Positions 1-8,400 of a stretch of 64,000 bases of DNA are shown one piece after another (position 1 is the first letter of the stretch; each line of letters begins with the position of its first letter). The DNA is taken from the NCBI GenBank assembly GCA_021739645.1, contig JAIPBL010000015.1, positions 21,796 through 85,795 of the forward strand, in the 5' to 3' direction. This DNA comes from Saprospiraceae bacterium (GTDB lineage Bacteria > Bacteroidota > Bacteroidia > Chitinophagales > Saprospiraceae). A program made the translations under genes and the position numbers. The notes under the pieces were generated by a model. The model was given only the letters and a program-made list of their open reading frames with translations. It searched no databases and was not told the DNA's origin.

Positions 1-2
1 AC

Positions 3-146
3 TCGAAAAAGCTGGGCCTTACCGATGCCCAACTACTCGATGCCTACCCTACCCTGACTCCCGACGACTTGCGCAACGCCTGGAACTATTACAGGGGCAA
101 TCGCCCCGAAATAGAGGCACAAATCCTTGAAAATGAAAACTTTTGA
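3..146 (+). CDS. DUF433-family antitoxin-like protein, C-terminal part (5' end outside window)
   Basis: Frame 3 reads SKKLGLTDAQLLDAYPTLTPDDLRNAWNYYRGNRPEIEAQILENENF*, which resembles a DUF433 C-terminus. It ends 3 nt before the next ATG. Confidence 0.65.
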   Translation, partial: SKKLGLTDAQLLDAYPTLTPDDLRNAWNYYRGNRPEIEAQILENENF

Positions 147-149
147 AAA

Positions 150-503
150 ATGGCAAGGATATACGCCAACGAGAACTTCTATCGCCCGGTAGTTGCCAGG
201 CTGCGTGAACTTGGGCACGATATGTTGACCAGCCTCGAAGCCGGACGAGCTAACAAAAAAGTGCCAGATGAAGAAGTGCTGGAATTTGCGATAGCCGAAA
301 AAAGGGCAGTCCTTACCCTCAACCGTCGCCATTTTGGCCGGCTTCACCTCACCCATCCAGCCCACTTCGGTATTATTTCCTGCACCGAAGATGCCGATTT
401 TGAAGGATTGGCGCAAAGGATTCACGCTGCCATATCAGAAGTTTCCAGCCTTGACAAACAGTTGATGAAGATTTATCGTCCGAATACGGGTGGGAGACTT
501 TGA
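150..503 (+). CDS. DUF5615-family PIN-like protein (putative toxin partner of DUF433)
   Basis: MARIYANENFYRPVVARLRELGHDM...VLTLNRRHF resembles the DUF5615 PIN-like pattern; directly downstream of the DUF433-like ORF. Confidence 0.75.
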   Translation: MARIYANENFYRPVVARLRELGHDMLTSLEAGRANKKVPDEEVLEFAIAEKRAVLTLNRRHFGRLHLTHPAHFGIISCTEDADFEGLAQRIHAAISEVSSLDKQLMKIYRPNTGGRL

Positions 504-588
504 GCTTCAAGCAAAGGGCTGGTTGAGCGCCTCAGCCTTCGTCTCGCCTATCTAAATATCGGAAACAGTGGGTTGTTTCCGCAAAAAA

Positions 589-624
589 AAAAAGCGGACA
601 GGTACATCTCCTATCCGCTTTTTT
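589..624. terminator. Bidirectional intrinsic terminator
   Basis: A-tract, AGCGGA...TCCGCT stem, then T-tract, between convergent genes. Confidence 0.7.
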
Positions 625-648
625 GATTCCAATTACTGGCCTGTAAAA

Positions 649-3165
649 TTACTTCTTACGCCTCGGCTCCGTCCTTACCTTACCTGCCGCTGCCCTTTCT
701 TTTGGCGCTGAAATGGGCAAATGTCCTGCCTCCGGCAATTGGTAATTTTTACCAAACCAAACAATTCCCCACACCGCCAAGCCAATCACCAACAAGCCAG
801 CAATCAAAGCAATCGTCTCGCCAGTGTAGTAGGATTTTGGTGCAAAAATCATTTTCAGCTCGTGCTGTCCGGCGGGCAGTTTAGCGCCACGGAGCACGAA
901 ATTGCACTTGATGAAATCGTTCGTTGGTTGACCGTCGAGGAACATTTTCCAGCCCTTTGAGGGTGGGTAGTACACCTCAGAGAAGACGGCAAATTGGTCA
1001 CCGACCGCCGAGTATTTGTAAATCATCGTATCAGGATGGTAGTGCGTCAGTGAAATGGTGGCCGAGCTGTCAAAGCTGGGCGTGAAGCCATTGATGTTGG
1101 TGGCGAATGACTCCTGCACCACGGCCTGCACTTTCGGGTCAAGGTCGGCGAGGGCATCTATCTCGGCATCGCCATTGGCTACCGTCTTGATTTCCTTTAC
1201 AAACCAGGCATTACCGCAGGCACTCGGATTAGTCAGTGCTTTCTCTTGTTGGTTGATGAAATATTTTGTGTTCAACATACCGTAAACCCGCTGGTTCTTC
1301 GTAGGGTCGTTCAGGTATCGCTCGATGACCTCTTGGTAACGCATCAGTTTGGCAGCATGATAGCCTCCGACGCTTTGGTGGTGGTAGCCGGTAAAAGCAT
1401 TGGAAAATGGCAGCCCCCTTCGGAAATCCGCCACCCGAAAATGTGGGTCACGGTCTTTCAGAATCTCGTCATCGGCGGCAGTTGGTGCTTTCAGCGAGTT
1501 CTTTTGAGAAGTATTGATGAAATCATCCGAGGAGAGCATCCGAGCGCCCACGCCCCAAATGTCAATGACCGCTAAAAGCCCAAGGCCAACGGTCAGTGCG
1601 ACTGGAGCGAAGCTTTTTTTCACCCAAACCCAAAGCAGGCCAAAGGCCAATCCGGCGAAAAGGAACGAACGCAAAAGGTCGGCCATGAGCAATGCCTTGC
1701 GGTCTTCGGCAAGGGCATCGGCGAGGGCCTGCGGGAATTGCTGTCCCGGCTTTTGATAATCGAAACCGAGGCTGACAATGAAAGCAATGAGCAGTAAGCC
1801 AGCGGTCACAGCACCTCCAAGCAATAGCCCTTTTTGCCTTTCTTTTTGATCCAAATTTTTATCAAAAAACGCCTGCAACCCGAGGATGCCAAAGGCAACG
1901 ACGAGCATGTTGGCGATGATGAGGAACATCTTCGGGTCTCGGAACTTGTTGAACAACGGCAAGTGGTCAAACAACAAATAGTTCAAGGCCGGGAAATTGC
2001 TGCCCCACGAAATCATGATGGCTAAAATGACCGTGCCCAACGCGTACCAGCGTATCGGTTTTTTTACCAAAAACATCCCCATAAAAAACAGCAGCGTGAA
2101 CACCATGCCCATGTACACCCCTCCTCCAACGAAGGGCTGCCCGCCCCAGTAGTGGGTGGTTTGTTGGGCATACTGCATGGCTTCCTCGGAGTTTTTCATG
2201 CTGCGCAATGCGGCTATCGTGGCGCTCTCCGAGTCACTTGCAAAGCCTTCAGAACTGCTGCCGCCGAGGTAGTTCGGGATGAGCAGGTTCCAGGTTTCAT
2301 TGATGCCGTAGCTGTACTGAAAGGCGTAATCTTTGGACAGGCCGCCGCCTTCTTCGGCGGTGGAGCCGCTGGAATTGCCTTTTTGCGTCAGCTCCGACTT
2401 GCCACGGATGGTCTCGTCTGCGTATTCCTTGGTGGTCATCAAACGACTGGCATTGGTGCCCACAGCGAGCAGCACGGCCACCGCCGATACGCCGACTGCC
2501 GTTCCGAAGCGTGGCAACCAGCCATTTTTCACCGCATCAATCAGGTAAACGACCCCGAAAATGAGGAGGGACAGAAAGAAGTAGTAGGTGATTTGGACGT
2601 GGTTGGCATATATCTGAAGCGCAACGAACAACGCCGTGAGGCCACCGCCTAGCCAATATTTCCCTCTAAAACTTAGTATCAAGCCTGCCAAAATCGGGGC
2701 ACAATAAGCCGCTGCGATGACTTTGGTGGAATGCCCCGCCTGCACGAGGTCCATGTGATTGGCCGCTAGGCCAAAACCAATGGCCCCAATGATACTGAGC
2801 CGCCAATCCACGTTCATTACGACCAGCAGAAAGTAAACCCCCAGCATCATCAACAGGATGCCCGTATGCGGCGGCGCCATGTCGTTGCCAAGGAGAAAAG
2901 CTTTTTGCATGAATTTCATCGGATTGGACGTGGGGTAAAGTATCTGATAGGTCGGCATTCCAGAGAAGGCAGCGTTAGTCCAGAGCGGATACTCTCCGGT
3001 TTTGGCTTCAACCCGTCGGCTCTCGCCCTGCATTCCGAGGGATTGAAGGTTGTCGCCTTGTTGGAGCGTTTTACCTTCAAAAACAATCGGCGCAAAACGT
3101 GCGAAGGCAACGATGAGCAGCACAAAGAAGGCGATGAGGTGGGGTACTATTTTTTTGAAATCCAT
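649..3165 (-). CDS. YfhO family multi-pass membrane protein
   Basis: 838 aa, many TM segments, YfhO-like loops (FSEVYYPPSKGWKMFLDGQ, C-terminal APKSYYTGETIALIAG). Confidence 0.75.
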   Translation of the reverse strand: MDFKKIVPHLIAFFVLLIVAFARFAPIVFEGKTLQQGDNLQSLGMQGESRRVEAKTGEYPLWTNAAFSGMPTYQILYPTSNPMKFMQKAFLLGNDMAPPHTGILLMMLGVYFLLVVMNVDWRLSIIGAIGFGLAANHMDLVQAGHSTKVIAAAYCAPILAGLILSFRGKYWLGGGLTALFVALQIYANHVQITYYFFLSLLIFGVVYLIDAVKNGWLPRFGTAVGVSAVAVLLAVGTNASRLMTTKEYADETIRGKSELTQKGNSSGSTAEEGGGLSKDYAFQYSYGINETWNLLIPNYLGGSSSEGFASDSESATIAALRSMKNSEEAMQYAQQTTHYWGGQPFVGGGVYMGMVFTLLFFMGMFLVKKPIRWYALGTVILAIMISWGSNFPALNYLLFDHLPLFNKFRDPKMFLIIANMLVVAFGILGLQAFFDKNLDQKERQKGLLLGGAVTAGLLLIAFIVSLGFDYQKPGQQFPQALADALAEDRKALLMADLLRSFLFAGLAFGLLWVWVKKSFAPVALTVGLGLLAVIDIWGVGARMLSSDDFINTSQKNSLKAPTAADDEILKDRDPHFRVADFRRGLPFSNAFTGYHHQSVGGYHAAKLMRYQEVIERYLNDPTKNQRVYGMLNTKYFINQQEKALTNPSACGNAWFVKEIKTVANGDAEIDALADLDPKVQAVVQESFATNINGFTPSFDSSATISLTHYHPDTMIYKYSAVGDQFAVFSEVYYPPSKGWKMFLDGQPTNDFIKCNFVLRGAKLPAGQHELKMIFAPKSYYTGETIALIAGLLVIGLAVWGIVWFGKNYQLPEAGHLPISAPKERAAAGKVRTEPRRKK

Positions 3166-3388
3166 TTGTTGCTGGTGAAATGTGACAAGTGATATTTGAT
3201 TCGGGCCAAAGGTAAAGAAACTTGCAAAACGAGGGAAAAAAAGCCATGTGTTGCATTGTGACTGGCGTAAAAAGAAAATCCACTGGGGCTAGAAGTCTTT
3301 TTCTTTTTGAATCGAAGTTCAGAATCCTATTTTTGCAGAACACCATTTTCATTTTTTTCACACTCACTTTTTCATTTTAACACTAGAA

Positions 3389-4615
3389 ATGCTCATCACC
3401 AACATAAAACAACTCGCCCTCACAGAAGAAAAAGCCCGTACCACCCCACTCCGAGGTGCAGAATTGGCAAAACTATCGGTGGTCGAAAACGCCTTCTTAA
3501 GTATTGAAAATCAACGCATTGTAGATTTTGGAGAAATGGCCGATTGCCCATTACGGGCGGACAAAACTATCGACGCAACAGGTCGTTTCGTGCTGCCTGC
3601 TTGGTGCGATTCGCACACCCACCTCGTTTTCTCCCATAGCCGGGAGGAGGAATGGGTGAACCGAATTAAAGGCATGAGCTATGAGGAAATTGCCAATCTG
3701 GGCGGCGGTATCCTGAACTCCGCCAATCGCTTGCAAGCGACCCCCGAAGAACAGCTTTTTGAACAGGCATCGGAGCGGTTGGAGGAGGTGCGAAAGACGG
3801 GTACGGGTTTGATTGAAATCAAGAGTGGTTATGGCCTAACGGTGGAAAGTGAGTTGAAAATGCTGCGAGTAATCCGACGCTTGAAGGAGTCAAGCGATGT
3901 GGAAATCAAAGCCACATTCCTCGGAGCGCATTCCATGCCCATGGCATTCCGAAATGGCAACCGCCAAGGTTATATCTCCCTGATAATCAACGAGATGCTG
4001 CCGCAAATAGCGAATGAAGGACTGGCCGATTACGTGGATGTTTTTTGTGAAAAACTGGCGTTCAGCGTCGAAGAAATGGAACAGGTGTTGGTCGCAGGTG
4101 CCAAATACGGCCTGCGCCCAAAGGTACATGTCAACCAGTTCAACTGCATGGGAGGCATAGCTGCGGCGATGCGACACGGGGCAGTTTCCGTTGACCATTT
4201 GGAGCTGGTGGATGACGCTGATATTGAGGCGATGCGCAATGGGAACACCATCGCTACCCTGCTTCCATCCGCACCGTTTTTCCTGCAAGACCATACCCCA
4301 CCTGCCCGCCAATTGCTCGATGCGAACGTGCCTGTCGCACTTGCCAGTGATTACAATCCTGGCACTTCCCCTTCTGGCAGGATACCATTTGTCGTTTCGC
4401 TGGCTTGTATTATGATGAAGATGATGCCGGAAGAGGCCATTCAGGCAGCAACTTTGAATGGGGCATTTGCCTTGGAAGCTGCAGATGATTTTGGCTCCAT
4501 CGCCAAAGGGAAATTTGCTAACCTAATTGTCACTAAACCAATGCCATCATTGGCTTACCTGCCATATTCGTTCGGAAGCGATATTGTCGAGCGGGTGGTG
4601 ATAAAAGGAAAGTAA
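3389..4615 (+). CDS. hutI: Imidazolonepropionase
   Basis: Amidohydrolase motifs CDSHTHLVFSHSREEEW, IEIKSGYGL, VALASDYNPGTSPS typical of HutI. Confidence 0.92.
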   Translation: MLITNIKQLALTEEKARTTPLRGAELAKLSVVENAFLSIENQRIVDFGEMADCPLRADKTIDATGRFVLPAWCDSHTHLVFSHSREEEWVNRIKGMSYEEIANLGGGILNSANRLQATPEEQLFEQASERLEEVRKTGTGLIEIKSGYGLTVESELKMLRVIRRLKESSDVEIKATFLGAHSMPMAFRNGNRQGYISLIINEMLPQIANEGLADYVDVFCEKLAFSVEEMEQVLVAGAKYGLRPKVHVNQFNCMGGIAAAMRHGAVSVDHLELVDDADIEAMRNGNTIATLLPSAPFFLQDHTPPARQLLDANVPVALASDYNPGTSPSGRIPFVVSLACIMMKMMPEEAIQAATLNGAFALEAADDFGSIAKGKFANLIVTKPMPSLAYLPYSFGSDIVERVVIKGK

Positions 4616-4621
4616 TTCCCT

Positions 4622-5653
4622 TCACCTATATTGACCACAAGTGCCAACAATTTTTCTTTTAATTCCTGTATCCCGTTCAATAATTACAAAAAACGATTCG
4701 AGAAATTTTACGGTATGCTTTCGAGATTCCTTGTTGAAATACGGAAACTCCCTGCAATAATTGAGCATCTCATCTTTTTTATCTAAAAATAATTGAATCG
4801 TCTTTTTTGTTTCATCCAATGGCATACATGGTCCCTGATAATAACGTTCGGTCACATATTTGAGCGGGGTTTTATCATTTGGAATAGAATATGGTGTATT
4901 GATAAAACCTGCATAATCAAAATCATAGGGTATTGGAATTGGGAATACGGAATCAACCCTACTAAAAATATCCAAGTTGTGTGCTGTTGAAAACCACCAG
5001 TCAGTATTTCCTATCATGTATTGAAATAGGCAAAAAAGTTCCTTTTCTTGGCTATCGGGCACGTTTCTGTTGATACTTGCCGGGTCTAATATCTTGCCTT
5101 CCAACCGCTTGGCCATCTCATCATTGTTCTCAATCAAGATGCCAAAACCATCCATGGGCGTGCATTTGTTAGCATTATTCTTAAAATCTACTTTTACCAA
5201 TTGCACCCTAAAACTATTGTCAGTGAGCATATTAAAAAGTTTATACGCTACATACTCTCTTAAAACATATTGCTCATAACTTTTAGTTGATTTACAAATA
5301 TCAACCATCTCCAAAGTTTTAAACTTTCCTAAACCTTGCTCCTTTAAATCCGATTTTTTAAATTTTAATTTCAAAGGTGGCGTAGTGCATATTCGCCTTC
5401 TCATATTGCCACGAGGCTTGATTTCCAAATCCCAACTAATAAGCTCACCTTTCTCATCTGTATAGGTTAATACAGCAGGTTGGTATTCATCCTTATCCTT
5501 ATTTTTTTCAAGGTTTTTATAATCAGATTCAAGTGTAATAGAGAGGTAGTCTTCCGTCTGAAATAGTTGAAATATGGTCGGCTTGGGAGATTTTTGGGCA
5601 AGCAGGCTGACCGAGAAAAACACTGAAATGATTGAAAACTTGAGCTTGTTCAT
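4622..5653 (-). CDS. Secreted hypothetical protein, possibly atypical-kinase-like (CotH/HipA-like)
   Basis: Start chosen at MNKLKFSIISVFFSVSLLAQ (signal peptide). Motifs KPRGNMRRR, GNTDWW and PYDFDYAG. Confidence 0.6.
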   Translation of the reverse strand: MNKLKFSIISVFFSVSLLAQKSPKPTIFQLFQTEDYLSITLESDYKNLEKNKDKDEYQPAVLTYTDEKGELISWDLEIKPRGNMRRRICTTPPLKLKFKKSDLKEQGLGKFKTLEMVDICKSTKSYEQYVLREYVAYKLFNMLTDNSFRVQLVKVDFKNNANKCTPMDGFGILIENNDEMAKRLEGKILDPASINRNVPDSQEKELFCLFQYMIGNTDWWFSTAHNLDIFSRVDSVFPIPIPYDFDYAGFINTPYSIPNDKTPLKYVTERYYQGPCMPLDETKKTIQLFLDKKDEMLNYCREFPYFNKESRKHTVKFLESFFVIIERDTGIKRKIVGTCGQYR

Positions 5654-5750
5654 TTGGAAGCAAATTATGGTTGGAATCAATTAAGTTTGGCTTGCAATAT
5701 AGAAAAGTGACCTTGATACCGCCAATATTCTACGAAAATAATCAAAAAAA

Positions 5751-5774
5751 AAGCGCTCCGAACCCGAAGCGCTT
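5751..5774. terminator. Intrinsic terminator hairpin
   Basis: AAGCGCT-ccgaacccga-AGCGCTT, flanked by A-tract and T-tract. Confidence 0.75.
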
Positions 5775-5796
5775 TTTTGTGAAAGACAATATTTGT

Positions 5797-6873
5797 TTAA
5801 AAATATTTGAAATTATGGCCGTTTTCTATCTTCAACAAAGTCTCGTAAATCAGCTTTACCACGTTCTCTACATCTGCTTTGTGGGCCATTTCTACTGTCG
5901 TGTGCATGTACCGCAACGGAAGCGAAATCAGGGCTGATGGCACACCACCATTGCTGTAAGCGAAAGCATCTGTGTCTGTGCCCGTTGAACGAGAGGCTGC
6001 TTCTTTTTGGAGCGGAATGCCTTTTTCCTCAGCAGTGTCGAGGATAAGTTTGAGTAATTTATTGTGGACCGCCGGAGCAAAAGTCACAGAAGGCCCTTCC
6101 CCAGATTTCACATCACCGATTGTTTTTTTCTCAATCATTGGCGTATGCGTATCATGAGTTACGTCCGTAATGATGGCTACGTTTGGTTTGATATTATCAG
6201 CAATCATTTGCGCTCCACGAAGCCCGATTTCCTCCTGAACAGAATTCACGATGTACAATGTGTAAGGCAGCTTTATTTTGTTCTGTTTGAGTAGACGTGC
6301 TACTTCCGCTATGCAAAAGCCACCCATCCGATTATCAAGCGCCCTGCCCACGTAGTAACGGTCGTTTAGTACCATGTACTCATCCTCATAGGTGATGACG
6401 CAACCAACATGGATGCCCATTTCGAGCACTTCCTTTTTGTCCTTCGCCCCAACGTCAATAAAAATATTGTCCAGCTTTGGCGTGATTTTGTCCTCGCCGT
6501 TTCTAGTATGGATGGCCGGCCAGCCAAAAACGCCCCGAACGATACCCTTCGGGGTGTGGATGTTCACCCGCTTGGAAGGGGCAATCTGGTGGTCGCTGCC
6601 GCCATTTCGTATGACGTGAATAAAGCCTTCTTCTGTGATGAAATTGACAAACCACGAAATCTCGTCGGCATGGCCCTCAATCACCACCCTGAAATCAGTG
6701 CCGGGGTTGATGATGCCATAGGCGGTTCCATAGTTGTCCAAGCCCCAATCATCAATATATGGTTTCAAGTATTCCAGCCAAAGTTGTTGGCCTTTCGCTT
6801 CAAATCCAGTCGGAGAGGCGTTGTTTAGATAGTTTTTCAGAAATTCTTCTGAATGGGTTGTGATTAATGACAT
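5797..6873 (-). CDS. M42 family metallopeptidase (glutamyl aminopeptidase/endoglucanase-like)
   Basis: VIEGHADEI, GRALDNRMGGFC, VQEEIGLRGAQ, TDTDAFAYSNGGVPSALISLPLRYMHTTVE motifs. Confidence 0.9.
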   Translation of the reverse strand: MSLITTHSEEFLKNYLNNASPTGFEAKGQQLWLEYLKPYIDDWGLDNYGTAYGIINPGTDFRVVIEGHADEISWFVNFITEEGFIHVIRNGGSDHQIAPSKRVNIHTPKGIVRGVFGWPAIHTRNGEDKITPKLDNIFIDVGAKDKKEVLEMGIHVGCVITYEDEYMVLNDRYYVGRALDNRMGGFCIAEVARLLKQNKIKLPYTLYIVNSVQEEIGLRGAQMIADNIKPNVAIITDVTHDTHTPMIEKKTIGDVKSGEGPSVTFAPAVHNKLLKLILDTAEEKGIPLQKEAASRSTGTDTDAFAYSNGGVPSALISLPLRYMHTTVEMAHKADVENVVKLIYETLLKIENGHNFKYF

Positions 6874-6972
6874 GCTTTATTGCGTATTTGAATTTTCGTT
6901 GTTTTGAATGGGGGTTCAGATAATTTAATGGATTACAAAGTAAATGAGCAATAGCGTTGAACACCCAATTCC

Positions 6973-7590
6973 TCAGCTCCCTGTTTTTTGCCGCCAGGTT
7001 GTCAGCATGTCCACATCGTTCAGATTGATGTACTTGATGGACAATGCCTCCCGGAGCAAAATATCGTAATTAGACAATGTTTCCAATTGGCAACCCGCAC
7101 TTTCAAATGCTCGAATTGCTTTTTCGAAATTGTAACTAAAAATGGCTAACACACCAACCACCTCATGACCCGATGCTCTTACCGCATCAACCGCTTGCAA
7201 GCTGCTGCCACCTGTGGAAATCAAGTCTTCAACTACCAAAACCTTCGATTTTGCAGGCAATTCACCTTCAATCAAGTTTTGGCGGCCATGCTCCTTTGGT
7301 TTGCTGCGAACATAGGCAAATGGCAAATTCAAGGCATCGGCCAACAGCATTCCGTGGGCGATGCCCGCTGTCGCCACGCCAGCCACCGAGTCGAATTTGC
7401 CAAAGTCTTTGGCTTTTTCAATCAGGCACTGTTTCACCAAATCCCGTACTTCAGGATGGGAAAGCACCAACCGGTTGTCGCAATAAATTGGCGACAAAAT
7501 ACCTGAAGCCCAGGTGAATGGCTTTTGTGGGCTAAGTTTAATTGCTTTTATTTGCAACAAACGCTGTGCGACTTCCGATGCAATATTCAT
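6973..7590 (-). CDS. pyrE: Orotate phosphoribosyltransferase
   Basis: FTWASGILSPIYCDNR and PRPP loop VLVVEDLISTGGSS. Start chosen at MNIASEVAQRLL; the ORF extends to 7644. Confidence 0.92.
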   Translation of the reverse strand: MNIASEVAQRLLQIKAIKLSPQKPFTWASGILSPIYCDNRLVLSHPEVRDLVKQCLIEKAKDFGKFDSVAGVATAGIAHGMLLADALNLPFAYVRSKPKEHGRQNLIEGELPAKSKVLVVEDLISTGGSSLQAVDAVRASGHEVVGVLAIFSYNFEKAIRAFESAGCQLETLSNYDILLREALSIKYINLNDVDMLTTWRQKTGS

Positions 7591-7689
7591 CCTTTGCTTT
7601 CTTTGCGGTTGATTGGCTACCGATGACGTTTTCTGAAAAGTCAACGGGTCAAAAAAATATCTATATCATACCTCTAAAAAGGGCAGCAA

Positions 7690-8316
7690 ATGTATAAAAT
7701 TTACATTAACGGTACGCCTTTGTACCTTGTTTCTTCCGAAGAAGTAAAAAGCTTCGGGCCATCAACAGAGAAAAAAATTGTGCTCCGCTACGGCGGAAAG
7801 AAGAAATTTTTGACAACCCTCGTCAATCAACTGGAGTGCACCCAACGGTTCGACTACATCGCTGTGTTTGATCCCGATGTGGAGCGGATGTGGACCGAAT
7901 TTCAAAAAATCTTCAAGCTTATCAGTGCCGCAGGCGGTGCTGTTTTTAATGCGGAAGGTAAAGTATTGATGATTCATCGCAGAGGCAGTTGGGACTTGCC
8001 CAAAGGAAAAATGGACCCCGGCGAAACACCCGAGCAGACCGCCGTCCGGGAAGTCCAAGAGGAAACAGGAATCGGGGAAATCTCCCTCGGCCCGCACTTG
8101 CTGGACACTTGGCACACCTACGAAATGAATGGCAAACGGATACTCAAGACAACCTACTGGTACCGGATGCAAACGACTGAAAATCAACTTGTTCCGCAAA
8201 CCGAGGAAGACATTGAGCTAGCCGTCTGGGCCGACTTGAATGCTTTTTTGGCACAGCCAAATGAAGTTTACGGCAATATTCTGGACGTTCTGAATAAAGC
8301 ACAGACAAACAAGTAA
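7690..8316 (+). CDS. NUDIX hydrolase domain protein
   Basis: Nudix box GETPEQTAVREVQEETGI. Confidence 0.88.
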   Translation: MYKIYINGTPLYLVSSEEVKSFGPSTEKKIVLRYGGKKKFLTTLVNQLECTQRFDYIAVFDPDVERMWTEFQKIFKLISAAGGAVFNAEGKVLMIHRRGSWDLPKGKMDPGETPEQTAVREVQEETGIGEISLGPHLLDTWHTYEMNGKRILKTTYWYRMQTTENQLVPQTEEDIELAVWADLNAFLAQPNEVYGNILDVLNKAQTNK

Positions 8317-8337
8317 CACGGACTGACAGTCCGTGTT
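8315..8337. repeat. Palindrome AACACGGACTG-A-CAGTCCGTGTT
   Basis: Perfect inverted repeat, directly readable. Confidence 0.85.
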
Positions 8338-8371
8338 TTTACACAAAAATCAAGAACATCAAAAAAAACAG

Positions 8372-8390
8372 CACGGACTGACAGTCTGTG
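8372..8390. repeat. Second copy of the palindrome, CACGGACTGACAGTCTGTG
   Basis: Same 19-mer core as at 8317 with one substitution; just upstream of the ATG at 8401. Confidence 0.85.
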
Positions 8391-8400
8391 TTACTTACAA

